A stretch of DNA of 64,000 bases from Serinus canaria (lineage: Eukaryota; Chordata; Aves; Passeriformes; Fringillidae). The notes under the pieces are model-generated. The model ran no database searches. It had not been told where the DNA came from and saw nothing but the letters and a program-made list of their open reading frames with translations. The DNA lies in NCBI RefSeq assembly GCF_022539315.1, contig NC_066343.1, positions 43,228,466-43,292,465 of the forward strand, read 5' to 3'. Of this stretch, positions 38,259 through 50,862 are shown one piece after another. The translations under genes were made by a program, and so were the position numbers. Positions within the stretch are counted from its first letter, which is position 1. Each line of letters starts with the position of its first letter.

Positions 38259-41200
38259 CCTGTGTATTTTAATCTGGGTCTAGGAAGTCTTGCTGTAGGT
38301 ACATCTTTAATTGCAGACATACTTGGGAGGTTACTGAAAATTGTTTGCTAAAGCTTATTTTTCTCAGAGAAAGTTAGGACTTATTTAGTTACAAACTGTC
38401 TCCCATGGCCTTCTATCTTAGAATACTGACTCAGAGGAAAACACCTGAAGAGAATAAAAGTTTGAGTACTTTTTCTAAAGCTAGAAATACTAGTTTTTTA
38501 AGGGGTTTGTTTATTTGTTTGCTCTTTCTACTGAAACACAAGAAAAATATGGCATATAGACTGCATAAGCAAGAAAAAACTTTTGCTTCAGTGGAACACT
38601 TAAAAACAAGATGGCAGAACATTAAATCTTTTCACTCTCCATTTTGGGTCAAAAGCATGAATTTAACAAAGAAATGAAAAACTCTCCAGTGCTGAGACAT
38701 TTACATGTAAGAAAATAAAATTTATATTTAAATGTTAGAAAAAGTTATCTCTCACAAAAATGGATAAAATATTTTGAAGTAAGGTAACTTTAATCCTTTG
38801 GTAATAACATAATCTCATGGGGGAACAAGAACACCAGATAACATGACACAGATGAGTTGACTGCTTTATTAAGTGGACCAAACCAGCAGAATGGATTGTG
38901 GTAAAGGATTTTGCACACATGTCCACATGCACAGAGTTTCATGCTAGAATGCTGAGGATGCAGAAAAAGTGACAGGGCCTAGTGGCTCCATGTTGGCCTC
39001 TGCCTGAGGGCTTGGCAGACAATGCTTTAACAGTTGAATTCTGGGTGTTCTGTTTCTTCATGGTGCCAGATGTCCACATACCGGCTCCCCCAAGCTCTTA
39101 CTGCTGGGGATGTTGGTAGCCACATCCTGTCTCAAACAGATACACAGTGGTATCACACTAGGCCTTTCCAGCTGTTTCAGGGGTTGTTCTGGCACTTTTT
39201 GATCCATGGCTCATTCCACTCAGTTCTTGCTTGCTTGCTTGCCTGTCACCTGTGGCTTATTATGTTTAAGTACCTTAGGGAAATGGTTGCAATAATGCCG
39301 CAGAAAAAAAAATACTTTGAGACAAAAATACCAAATATTTGGAAAAGAATAAAAATTTAAACACCCTATGAAAAGGATTTGCTTTCATCCATCACAAGAT
39401 ATTTTGCCATCTGTACTGTCTAGAAATTTTGAGAATCTATCACAGCACAGAATATCCAAATAATTTGGCATTGAGACTGCACATTCCTTGGAAACCTTGT
39501 ATTTTGTAATCCAGATGGATTTAACTGTAGGGAATTCCCTTAGGTCTTTAGGAACAAAGAGCTAGCTGATACAATTGCTGTCACTAATGATGCTTTGAAA
39601 GGACCAAGGGATAAAGACAGCAAAGATTGCTTGCTAGAAGGGATTTTCCAGAGCTCATCAACAAAACATTTCTACTCTGCACATTCATGATACTTGCAAG
39701 GAATGTGCTGACACTGCCTTCCCTCCTACAGTGGTGTGCTCCTGGAAACAGAAGCCTGTATCCATGGAGCTCTATCCCCACTCTTGTGTTCTTCACTTAT
39801 TTTTCTGTTCCAATAAGACCTAGTTTCTTTTTGTCAGACTGTTTTCTTTTCTTTTTAATTAATTCTAAATGGTCAAAACAATAGCTAGGAGCAGTGGAAG
39901 TCTAAGGAAAATACTTGTCTCTGTGTGATGCTGGAGAAAGACACATTTTACAGAGCTTTGGCATTGATGATGACATTTGGCACTGGTGATGACATGTCGT
40001 GTGGAGTCACGCAGGGACACATGGCAATGATTTGCCATCATTGCTCCCGTACCTTTGAAATCCTGATTCTTCTCTGCTTCATCTATACCAAGTTCCAGTG
40101 CATTAGTTTATTATTTTCTTGCTCCACGCCCTCTCCTTCTGCACATCAGCATAAAGTTGATATGATTATAATCCAGTTATGATGATGGTTTTAAGATTTC
40201 TCATGAAGAGTGCCTATTTCAGCATTGTTAAGAGGTACTTTCAGCTTTGCTGTTTACCAATAGGAATAACTTTTGGAATGTCCCTGCAGAATACAACTTT
40301 ACTCCTAAAAATAGTTATTGTTCCTTATTCTCTCACTTTTATCTGGCAGTCAAGTTACAAATTAATTTATTTCTTAGTCAGTATTAGTTCCCACACCTCC
40401 TCTTATTCTTCATGCATTTTTAGAGGAACAAAACAAAACCCATTTGAAATTACCCAATGCTCACAGTGAGCACTGAAACAACAATTTCAAAACACACTTT
40501 GCAAAAAGAGATTTTAATTACTTATTCCTCAAGGGCTTAAATATAAACTAGTTATAATAAAAAATTCTGCTACTGGCAGGAATCTCAGTTTATATATGTG
40601 AAATATTTAGGGAACTTCAGATGAAAGATGCTATGACTTGTCAAAATATTCGCATTCTAATATATTTTTTGAGATAATTTGGCCCAAAGTAAGCTACTCT
40701 CCCGCAGATGGATTTTGTGACAGAGAGCTTGTGCTTGAATGAGCAATTTCAGAACCTATTCAGATTTTTCTTTTCAATTTTATGTTTTCTGAAGGTGAGT
40801 ATCTGCAATTCTATTATTATATGGGGCAGAAGGGAGAAAAAATCTTAGTCTAAGTGTGTGTGTGCCTAACTGAAATAATAAAATTTTGTGCTGGAATGAT
40901 CTGTAGCAAGCTGACAGCTAAAAATAATTTTATACAGAACTGATTGGTGATGTGAATGCTATTCAACTGTTTTACAGGACTTTTTGATCCTTAGGTGTAT
41001 TTTATTAGCTAATTCTAAGCTCCATATGAAAAAAAAAAAAAATCTGCCACATTATGAAAATGTGACTCATGAAAGAAAATAAGGTGAGCTTTAGCAATTT
41101 CCACAGCTTGGGATTCTGTGTTATTTGGGGAATTTTAAACTCTAATATTCAGGTTTTGATGATACTGAAAAAGCAGACTTTCAAAATTGTCGTTGTACAA

Positions 41201-42084
41201 TAGCCATTACCTACAGAAGTCACTACGTGTGTTAACAGCATCCCTTAAAACTTTACATTCCAGAAAGACAGCGCATCTATTTTAAAGTTAGTAACACTAA
41301 ACTGAAATGTCAGGGCGCTCTCTAGCGGCTCATAGTGGTAGCACCTGACAGCACCAAAGATCAGGCGTTTGTAGCGCGCCGTGGTCCAAAATCCAAAAGA
41401 TCGACTGCCGCATTTAATTTCAGACCTCTTTCACTCGTTAAAAACAGATTTACATCCCTCTCACATCTTGAAAAGGTGGCGGTACAACAGGCTGTATGCA
41501 GCTTGAAGAAACAGACTGGTTTCTCCAGTGGCTCCTGAGTGTGTGTCAGAATAAACCACGATCATAATACATCAACGAGGCTGCAAGGTTGTGCACCGTC
41601 AATTGACAAAATGCTTTCCAGAATTTTATGAAAATAGCAACCAAGAGTGTCCTGTTATCTTTCTTCATCTCATGAGAACCTACAAGCTCACTAAAGATTG
41701 TGAAATTCCTGCTTCTGCAGAATCTTTCCCTGCTCTAGTTTCCTACAGGAGCTGAGACAAAAATGGGCTAGTGACCTGTGTTAAGTTTAGAAAAAGACTG
41801 ACAGCAGCACACTATCAAAAGGGAGACAAACACCAAGTAAACAGATGCCTCAGCTATCAAGTGAAAAGCTTCTTGTACAAAATGGAAACATTTGCTCCAG
41901 TGTGGCAGCAGCTAATTGCTGGGCATCAGCATCCAGTGTCTGACATAGGGAGAAAGATTTTAACATGTGTCTGTGATTCCAGTTTCTACCAGGGTTTTAG
42001 TATTAATATTAGAATTAGTATCTCTTAAAGTGTGCATAAAAGCCAGATAAGCAGACTTGTTTCTTGATACCACTCTTCATACTT
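38259..42084. other. Intergenic, nothing recognised apart from a CTCF-like site
   Basis: Short open frames up to 108 codons (39034-39360) show no known domain. A small CpG-richer patch lies around 41310-41420. Confidence 0.45.
41313..41328 (-). promoter_or_regulatory. CTCF-like motif
   Basis: Minus strand CCGCTAGAGAGCGCCC resembles the CTCF core with about two departures from consensus, inside a small CpG-containing patch in otherwise AT-rich DNA. Motif match only. Confidence 0.22.
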
Positions 42085-42650
42085 CAACATTGAAGAGAAG
42101 CAGGAAAGGAGAGATTTTCTTGGGTTACTGTAGCCTCTCTCCCGTGGCCACGGGGCTGTGTGGGAGCCCGGCTGGGTGCCCGCGGCCCGGCCGAAGATGG
42201 CCACACCAAGTGCCACTCCCGGATTCCCTCCGGAACCCTGGTAGTAGTTACCGTCTGCGGCGTGGGAGCGCAGGCGGATCTCGGCTACGAGGTACCGAAG
42301 CAAAGGAAGGAGGAGGTACGCCTGGATAAGAACCAAGGATCTTTTTATCTTCTTCCCGGTGGGTTCAGGGACAGGCGACAAAGGGGGCGAAGAGCGGGGG
42401 ACATTGATAAAGGGACTGGGTGTGATAGGAGGAGACACAAAGCTTACCAATAGCGAGGACCCAAGGAGGAGCGTGGGTTACAGCTAAGCCACTGAGGATC
42501 ACGCAGGGCAGGGGAAAAACCACGGGGCAAATCATACATCAAATTAAGGAATGACTGACACAGAGAATTCTCGAGGTAAGGGGGGTGGTTACCATGACAG
42601 GCAGGGGAGGGGGGGCAGCTCCAATAGGGAGAAACCATTGTGAGGGAAGT
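42085..42650 (-). mobile_element. CpG-rich LTR-like element, minus orientation
   Basis: A GC- and CpG-rich block between AT-rich flanks. Read on the minus strand it has a C-rich upstream part, a TATA-like GATAAAAAG at about 42341-42348, and then a GC-rich segment (CCGCCTGCGCTCCCACGCCG, GCCATCTTCGGCCGGGCCGC) ending in ATCTCTCCTTTCCTGCTTCT. This order is what I would expect of an avian ERV LTR (U3, TATA, R/U5). An alternative is an unmethylated promoter of an unannotated minus-strand transcript. A 141-codon minus-strand frame here (42025-42450) has no known domain. Ends approximate. Confidence 0.45.
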
Positions 42651-45156
42651 ACATGGGGGGAACCGAGGGCCGAACCATTATTGAGTTGCAAAGGGAATTA
42701 CTGATTCTAAAAACACACAGTGCCACAGGTTACATGGAATTCTGGAATTGCATGAAGTTCCTTTAGACAAAAATAAATGAAAAATGTGTAAGCTCAGCAT
42801 CACTTATTACTTTTGCAAGATGAGAATCAGAATAGAAATAGAAGCACCAATACTCATTGCAGTATTACTTGACACACCCTTGGACGTGGAGGTGTGGCGA
42901 GCACATCACCATTAAGCTGCTCAGTCCAGTGCAGTGCTAATGTTTTGACTTCCAGATAACTATGAAATTGCTGTGCATTAATACTTCTTTTTTGCCAAAC
43001 ACAATCCCAGAATTCGGTGGAAGACACCTTCAGCTTAATTCTGTTTTCAGACTCTCAGCTGAAGTTTAGGGTTTTAATGCTTTGTAAACATCAAAATGTC
43101 TCGCCTTAAATAAAAGCAGAAATTTTGTTTTGGCTGGATTAATACCACAGTTTTACAAAGAAAACAACAGATTTCTTTTTTTTTTTCTCAAGTCCACAGT
43201 GAAAACTCTGAGAGGTTTACGTTCATTTTTATCTATCCTCAATTACTCTGTCAAATATGGAATTATTATCATTCTATTGCACAGCTGGAGAATGAAATCT
43301 AAATGCACTACCCAGGCAACAACTCTCTATCAGCATGGAAAATCAAATCTATGCTGAGTTTCATCCTAGAACCTAAAACTGATCAGGTAGTTTGTGACCT
43401 TCTGATTTTGGGAACCCCATGAGATGCTGCCAGACTTCCAGCTCAAAGCAAAGAATAACTTCATGATGCTCCAGAGTGAAAGCAAGGAGCAGTTTCTGGA
43501 AGAAGGAATGGTAAGGATGTGGTGAAATGATCTGTAATGTCCTGCCTCTGGAAGCTTACTCATTTTTAACAGCTACCTCAGATTTACATACAGCCAAGAT
43601 ACCCGTTCTGCCCTGTCATATTGGACATTGTGGCGCACCAGACTTCTTATCCTCTTGATCAAAAGTGTTAAAATGATGGCATAAACATGCCAGCTGCCTT
43701 CTTACTTACTTTATATCTGTAGTTCTGCTTCTGGAAGACGACACTTTAAGGCAACTGATTAGAGGAGTTGCAGAAACTGATCTGCTGCCTCAGCACCACT
43801 CTTCCCTATACCTCACAGAGGAATTGGGTGCAAGATTCCATCAGAAGATCACTGTAGGATTGATGAAGCTGATGCATCTGCAGCTTCCTCTGGACACCAT
43901 CACTGATGCTATCACCATACTGTGTCTTTCCCTCATGGTTCAAGTTTGCATTATAGTAACTGGAGCTGCTTATTGCTGCTTATTGCTGCCTAATGTAAAA
44001 GGACTGTGAGAGGCCACCTTTTTTCTCAAGGTTAAGGATTAAATTATGCCTGCAAGGTTTTCCATTTATGAATATTTTTCTCTTTGTGCAGTATTTGTTC
44101 TAGGATCATCTCTGATCATGTTTCACTTCCAGGCCAAAATCAGAGAAATTCCAGGAATACACATCCTTTACCTAGAAGAACAGAAGAGAAATAAAATTCC
44201 TCCCTCTTTTTCTTACTGTGCTGTTCCCTTACGATTTAGGAAGTATTCATTTCCAGTATTACCTGAAGATTCATCAATAAGAGAGGATGGTTCTGGTGAA
44301 ACTTCCTACTAGCAGCTTGAACTTCCCTTCTCCCTCTTCTAAAGCTAAGGAGGTCTTGTACGTCATGCAGCCTCATACATGGGCTGAAGCTTCAGGCATA
44401 TGATACCTCTTACATTCCTACCCAGGGTCTTCTGGGTTCTTCCTACTGGGTTCTTCCTGCTGATCTGTGGAAGATCCAGGCAGGTGCAGATATGAAATCT
44501 TTGACTGGGACTGCCCAGTTAGATTAAGTGCTCCAATTTTTGCTCAACATTTTAGATGTATTGAAGATAAATCACACAACAGATCTCAACATAAGTCAAG
44601 AAAATTAAACTGCATACTGCACTGAGTTCTACTTGCAGAATTGGCAAAGGATTATCCAGCTTATCAATTGCTAAGGGTCACAGATGAGTTTTGGCAAGCT
44701 GTCATTGCTTCTGAATAATAAATACAAATACTTGAGGTACAAACAAAACCCATGATGGCAACTCAGCTAAGTAAAAACTCAGTGGGCACTTCCAGAAACC
44801 AAACTTTAAATACAGGCACTTCAAGTGCATGTTAAATGTTTGATATTTTGCCAAGGTATTTGTGGAATTCTTCTTCTGCAGTCAGCTTGGTGCAATTATG
44901 CAAGTTGTGTATTGCCACATCCCCGATTAGATGCCTCAGTACCCCTCAAATACTTCAGACTGTCAGCCATTACAGCTGTGACAGTCTCACAGAGTCATAA
45001 TGCATATTCCAGCTTTCACAATGCTATGATTTTACTATTTCCAACAGAAACAAAGTAAATTCTACCTCTCTTACAGAGAGAAAACCTAAAAATTGGGAAA
45101 ATTGCACCTCCAGCTTATATATGTTCATTAGAAATTTTACTAAAAAAGCTGTCTTG
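42651..45156. other. Intergenic, nothing recognised
   Basis: AT-rich; no supported gene or repeat. Confidence 0.5.
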
Positions 45157-45345
45157 GTGATGTGCATTACAGCTAGTGGCTATTGAAGGATCTTGCTGCC
45201 CCCGTGAAGGCTCTGAGCACAGGATATGTCCCATGTCAGTGCCTGCTGAGGGACAGGAAAGTCTCTAGATAAGCACCGTTGATGGTGGCTGGATAAATTG
45301 CTGAATCCTCCAGTTTCAGACAGTGACCTGAAGAAGTAACTGTTG
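45157..45345 (+). repeat. Unclassified dispersed repeat, copy 2
   Basis: Counterpart of 29669-29910, same orientation: TGATGTGCATTACAGCTAGT, GGGACAGGAAAGTC, GGATAAATTGCTGAATCC and AGACAGTGACCTGAAGAAGT. This copy is shorter by internal deletions and sits just upstream of LTR-like sequence. Confidence 0.5.
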
Positions 45346-45454
45346 TATCTGCAGGTGCTGTTAAAGCAGATCTTTGGTCAGAGAGAGGCCCAGCCTCTCC
45401 TGGAGCATCTCCATTGACAGACGAGGTGAGTGTAAGAGACGGTCTGAAGTTTCC

Positions 45455-45580
45455 CTCATTTGCGACACGATCGTTGCAAGGACAGAGACCAGGACCCTGA
45501 AGACCCTGCCTGGAGTTCTGGCCTGCTTGAGGTGGATGCTTGCCAAGTGATTGTTTGCAGGTGTGCTCGCTGTGTCACCA
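45455..45580 (+). mobile_element. Fragment related to the adjacent LTR
   Basis: CTTGAGGTGGATGCTTGCCA, AGTGATTGTTTGCAGGTGTG and CTCGCTG here match CTGAGGTGGGATGTCTGCCA, AGTGTTACCTGCAGATGTG and TTCGCTGG at 45814-45861. It looks like an older or partial copy of the same LTR family, in direct orientation. Confidence 0.4.
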
Positions 45581-45750
45581 CGGTCTTACACTTGCTTAAC
45601 AGTGCCCACTCATCACATAGCCCATGAATTTCCCCACCTCTTGGCCAGATGCCACCTGCTTTAGAGAAAGTCTAACTTTCTGGAGTAACTTTGGTGATCC
45701 CCCAAGGAAAATTCTTCATCTGCCTCATGACCAGTGTCAATGATGGAGGT

Positions 45751-46290
45751 TGAAGCCCCCCCCCCAAGGACTGAGACGAGACCCTTATAATTTTAACAAA
45801 GGGGCGCTGGGCTGACTGAGGTGGGATGTCTGCCAAGTGTTACCTGCAGATGTGTTCGCTGGACCAAGACTGGTTTCCCATAGGCACCAGTCCTAAACAA
45901 TGGGTCCTGAACTGGTGTGTCTGTACTTGTTCTCAAAGGACTTACTGTCCATTGTCCTGTACCTGTTCCCCTCCTGGTGGAGAACTATAAGAGACCCCTG
46001 AGTTAACCAAAGGCTCCAAGACATGACAAGACTGATCTATAGGCCGGACCACGAGGATTTTGTCTCTCCAATGGTAGAGATGAAACATATATACCCCTCC
46101 CCTCTTTCTTTCTCTCTCTCTCTATCCTTTATCTCCTTTCTAATCCTTCTATAGCATTTGCAGTGGGCAGTCAATAAAAGGTGCATTTGTTTTGATTAAT
46201 ACTGAAATCCCCTCTGTGTTGTTTTTTGCACTCTCAGATCAGTCCATCACGAACCATCACAACCCCCTCTTGTTCGAGCGCATTGTGACG
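45751..46290 (+). mobile_element. ERV LTR (probable solo)
   Basis: Complete LTR-like promoter layout: TGAAG start after GGAGGT, a TATAAG box at 45985-45990, a pyrimidine tract, AATAAA at 46173-46178, then a GT-rich stretch and a U5-like end with CAGTCCATCACGAACCATCA and TTGTTCGAGCGCATTGTGAC. I see no primer-binding site or gag/pol after it, so it is best read as a solo LTR. The exact 3' end and target duplication are uncertain. Confidence 0.65.
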
Positions 46291-48461
46291 GTGAGACAGA
46301 GGAGCTTGAGCCCCTTTATCTTTTCCTGCATTGTTAGTGCTTCAATTCCATGTTTTACCAAAGGTGGAGAGAAAGTGAAAGACACAAGCCCTAAGCAGAG
46401 TGCAAGGGAGAGCAAGAAGCATGAGGCTGGCTGCCACTACCCCACCAAATGAGCTGCGTGCCGGGAGATGGCTCTCACTACAAGGACTTCAGCTTGTCCA
46501 CTGTTTGCCCTAGAGGCACCTGAAAGGGAGATGTTTTCTGTGTGTGTCCCAGAGTGACCAGAGCTTTCAAGAGCAAGCAGCTCTAGAACAGCTGCTTGCT
46601 GGCAGAAGTTGCTGTTTCTTTGACTGCTCCACTGTGCTGCATCTCCAAGGAAATACTAACGAAGATAACCGGCTTAGAAATTTTCTGTACATTACAGTGC
46701 ACAGCAAGAATATGTGTGACAAATCTGTTCCCATCTTTGGCAACACGTTCGATCCAATGGCAAGGAAAGACAGAAAAGCCTTCTGGAAATTTCACCAAGT
46801 TGGTGCTTAAACTACCAGAGCGCTAAAAGTTTAACAAATATAAAATAATAATTACATAATAATAATTAGGAACATTCTAGACATTCTGAGCTTAAGTCTA
46901 AGACAACCTTCTGTGCTTTACAGAAAATTAAACATATCTATAGAATGTACTTGCTTTTAAACAGTGTTACCTGAGTATACATCCAAATTCATTGCATCAT
47001 TTGCCTATCACAAAGTCAGCCTACTCCTGTGCTGGGAAGATTAACCATTTACACTGACCAGCAAGCACCTGAATCCTTGAGAGATGAGAAGCTTAGGATG
47101 CATTCTGAAACAGAACTACTACTCAGCATACAAGTGGCCATAAAGATTTGCAAGACCTACAAGTGTGAAACTAGAAAAGAAGTCCTCATAGCAGTTTTCA
47201 AGTCTTGTCAGAGTAGCTCTGTGGGAAAAGCAGTACAACTGTCTTCAAAGGGAGAATTGTCTGTAACCCAGATTCGACTCCCATCTTCTTTCTTTCTGGA
47301 GGGAAGGGGCTATTTTAAAAGAAGAAAAACCCCACATTTTCAATCACTTCTTTATTTAGACGGAGAACTGTTCAGGGAACTGTTGGGGTATTTTGCTATG
47401 TTTTTCACAAAGATTCACTCTGCAATAAATAAAGCAGGATAAGAACCTTACAGTTCAACAGAAAAAAAAGAAACCAACATCTAACCTAAAACATTTAGCT
47501 ATATCTGTCAGTTGATATCTCAGTGCTGGCAGGCTTCCTAATTTCCTCTGTGACAAGCAGTTCTGCAGCCAAGCTTGGTAACTAGGAACCCATGTAATAT
47601 TTTTACAATATTTCTGAAAACATACACCTTAGGAAGCAGGATGACAGGAGCTGTAAGCTTCCCAGAGAAAAAAGATTTCATCCATCAAAATCATATCTTA
47701 TGTGATTTTAGATAGAGTCATGGAGCTCCATAGGCAAAGCCTTGAACTACCTGCTGTGCAAAAGCAAACATCCTCCTGCTTTTTTCTGGATCACCCTCTT
47801 TATCCTAGTACTGAATGTTTAGATACAAATTTTTGTTAGCCCTGGTAATTCCTGTCTTAGCCAAGTCAGATTTTGATCCTACCACCTCAGGAAAAAAGCA
47901 TTCTTTAGGTTTTACCTGCAGGAGACTCAGAACAGAGCAATAAGGAAGTGCCAAGAATTCTGCAACATGTCAAGGCTAGGCCCACGTCATCAGGATGACT
48001 GTTTTGTGCAATCCTGATTCTATTTGTTGAAAGACACTACCATTCCCACACCTTAAAAACCGGGGCCCCTCAGCAGGGTGGGAAGCACTGTACACCAACC
48101 ACCCTTTTGCTCTTCATCATGTAAATCTATCTCTGAGGTTGTTGCCCTGTGGTTGCATGCTCTCCAGAAATGCTATGGAATTATAATCTGACAAAACAGA
48201 GGTACACCAGTGCAGTACCTGTGACTCCTAGACCTTGATATCAAACACAGTTATTAGTTCTGCAACTGTTTGTAGTAATGCTAACTAACAGTAGCTGTAG
48301 TATGGCACCACTGATGCATCTGTAAAAAAGTTTCACGTCGATTGAGTTTGATACAGATTTCTTCCAGTCACTGGCAGAAACTTCCTTAGATACCAGCCAT
48401 AGGATTTAGGACTGAACTGCAGTAAAAAGTTACAGGAATTTTATCTGTATCTATATTTTTT
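46291..48461. other. Intergenic, one unexplained 137-codon open frame
   Basis: An open frame at 47029-47442 (plus) has no recognisable domain. No splice or promoter evidence supports it and it is not called as a gene. Nothing else is seen. Confidence 0.4.
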
Positions 48462-48625
48462 TAAATAGTTTGGGTTGGAAGGAACTGTAAAATATCACCT
48501 AGCCCAAGACCCCTGCAATGAGCATCTTCAATTACACACGTTTGCTCAGACCCTCATCCAGCCTGACCCTGAACTGAGCCCTGAATGAGGTGCCATCTCT
48601 GAAAGACTCTTCTGCTCTGTCAGTC
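48462..48625 (-). mobile_element. CR1 LINE 3' fragment, minus orientation
   Basis: On the plus strand it reads AGTTTGGGTTGGAAGGAACT, AAATATCACCTAGCCCAAGA, CCCTGCAATGAGCATCTTCA, CCCTCATCCAGCCTGACCCT: the reverse complement of the CR1 3'UTR just before its tail. The inner end fades near CTCTGAAAG. Confidence 0.8.
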
Positions 48626-49379
48626 TCTGTCGACGTGCGCTGGGACATGAACGTATGGCAGAGAGCAGAAGAGGGGAAAATATGAGTGAGAAACACTCTT
48701 AGCAGAGGAACACCAAGGCTGAAGAACAGTGAGGTGGAGACAGTCCTTGAAACACCAGCAGATAGTCACAATGAGTCCTGTGCTCAACTCACCACTGAAA
48801 AAGGGGGAAAAAATGAGGAGGGAGAAGCAGCAGAGAGGAGCTTTTATGGACATACTGTACACCTACAAGTACCCATGCCAGTGAGCAGCTGGTGGGGAGA
48901 GTCAGAAGTGAATCTGAGCTTGAGAACTGGGACAGGAAAAGTGAGTCTTTTGGTTCTCACTGCACAAAAATACTTGAATTTGTTTAAATTAGTTTTATCC
49001 AAGTCAAGTCCGCTTTGCTTGCAACAACATCTCTGTTTTTACTATAACCATAAATAAATTACAAGTTCCCAAATCTTTAAGCTTCATTAGCATTGTGGAT
49101 GCCAGGGTTCTTTGATAAGCAATAACTTGTATCTACAAGACTGCATGCTAGTCATTGAGAGACTATTTTAATGTGGTCACTGTTAAGTTCATCCTGCTTA
49201 TAAAGGCCATTACATGTATGAGATTTATTTGACTGAAGTAAAATGATAATGCCAAAAAAAGGAAAGATTTTTCACATTTTCAGGAAATGAGGAATATGCT
49301 TTCTAAAATAAAATTCTTGTCAGTTGAAGTTATCAAAGCAGATTTTAAAGCAACAAAGCAATAGTCCACAACATCATTC
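48626..49379. other. Region beyond the predicted SH3GL2 transcript end
   Basis: An open frame at 48686-49057 (123 codons, plus) has no known domain. Otherwise nothing is recognised. Confidence 0.45.
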
Positions 49380-50662
49380 TAGTTATTCTCTCAGCATTTA
49401 TTTGAAATAACAATACTTTCCATGATATAGTTTAAACATTAAGCAGTAGGGAATTGTCTTCATTTCACATCATCCAGTACTGAAGTGGCACATTCGAAGC
49501 AGCACAATAAACCTCTGATAGATCTGTACAATTTAGATAAATAGAACTCTGGATAACTAAACTAACAGAACTACTGCAACTGTTACCAAAAGAATGCCAA
49601 GAAGCTAGGCACAGCACTGTACACACCAAGTGCAGGAAGGAGGAACACAGGAGAACCAACTAAACAGATGGGAAATGTTTTTATATATACAGCCACATGT
49701 CTTCAGTTGCTCAACAGAAAAATAACATGTTTTATTTTGTCCTCATTGAGGAGAGAGTATGCACAAATGATGTTCAAAGAACACATGGCAGACTGAAACA
49801 AATGAAATGAGGGTTGTGTTTGGTTGGTTACTGTATTCCTCAGTGAATGAGTTTACAAAGGATATCTGGTGCTTAAGCAGCAAGGTTTTGTGCCAAGACT
49901 TGACAAGAAACATTAAATAAATGCCAGTTTTATTCCCCATCTTGCCCGTTTACTGGCATTTTGGTGAGCATGCTAAAAGTTCCTGAAGGGCAAATTCAGG
50001 TGGTTTGTGGTCCAACATTTCTACTACAGGAATCCCCATTTGATAGCTTACAGTTTACCTCTGGAGGGAAATAGGCCTTTTAACAATAATTAAGAATATA
50101 AAACTTAGCAGAGAGCAGCAGGACACACAGTACAGTGGTTCACTTTCTGAGAAACCATCTACACTTACACTCTCTCTGTGAGAACAGCCAGCCAGTTTGG
50201 TTGGAAGATACAATTCTGGTTAGTCAATGTTAGACCTGTGTGAACTGTATCATTAGGAAGGGAAAGATGGAATGGCAAGAACTTTTCCCTCTTTTTATAG
50301 AGAACTAAGACTGAAAAAGTAATATGGTGGTGACAGGCATTATCTTCCCAACACCACCTTCACTTCCTGCTACTTCACTATGAATTACCTGCTTTGCTTG
50401 CCATCATCTTCCCCGTTTCATCTCACTAATGGCTCTGGTTTCTACCAGGCCAGCACAGTCAATAAACTAATCCACGCTATGCTGGCTCAGAAGATACAAC
50501 GCATCACCACCACATAGTATGACAACACGTAAACCAAAGATGCTCATTAGGAATCCGTAACTCTAACCACTGCAGTTTGCACTTGTAAGGTGTAAGAAGC
50601 AGCATTTTGAAAGCAGTGGTACTGACACAGCTATCTGCGTCAGAGGTGGTGGGTCAGCATTC
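49380..50662 (-). other. SH3GL2: Probable SH3GL2 3' untranslated region
   Basis: The region directly follows the stop codon on the minus strand. An AATAAA hexamer on that strand at 49397-49402 is followed about 25 nt later by a GU-rich stretch (TGTTGTGG on the minus strand, near 49368-49375), a good cleavage-signal arrangement. This gives a 3'UTR of about 1.28 kb. Earlier AATAAA copies at 49731-49736 and 49929-49934 could produce shorter transcripts. No repeat or other gene is seen here. The exact end is inferred, not observed. Confidence 0.55.
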
Positions 50663-50862
50663 CTAATTGGGTAATGGAACTAGAATATCGACATAATTGA
50701 TGGGGAAGAAACCTGACTGGCCATGAAGCATTCCCTCATACCAGTTTTCATCAATCTGGTTAGTGAGGGTAATAATATCACCCTCTTTAAATCCCAGCTC
50801 CCCTTCATTCTCTGGTTCAAAGTCATACAGAGCTCGGCAGCATGGCTGATCCATGTGAACAC
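50663..50862 (-). CDS. SH3GL2: SH3GL2 exon 9 (SH3 domain, residues 288-352, stop)
   Basis: 200 bp to the TAG stop at 50663-50665. The acceptor is ttctccttag, and the first two bases (GT) complete Gly287. The product opens [20 protein letters not shown], continues [20 protein letters not shown] and ends [12 protein letters not shown]. Hallmark SH3 residues are visible: the ALYDF start, the ENWYEG motif with the ligand-binding Trp, and FFPINYV. An ATG inside the exon could mimic a start, but the splice acceptor and phase show this is an internal-to-terminal exon, not an independent small gene. Confidence 0.97.

Noticed and set aside
50680..50862. Stand-alone small SH3 protein starting at the ATG in this exon
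   Set aside because: The acceptor, phase and upstream exons show it is the last exon of SH3GL2.
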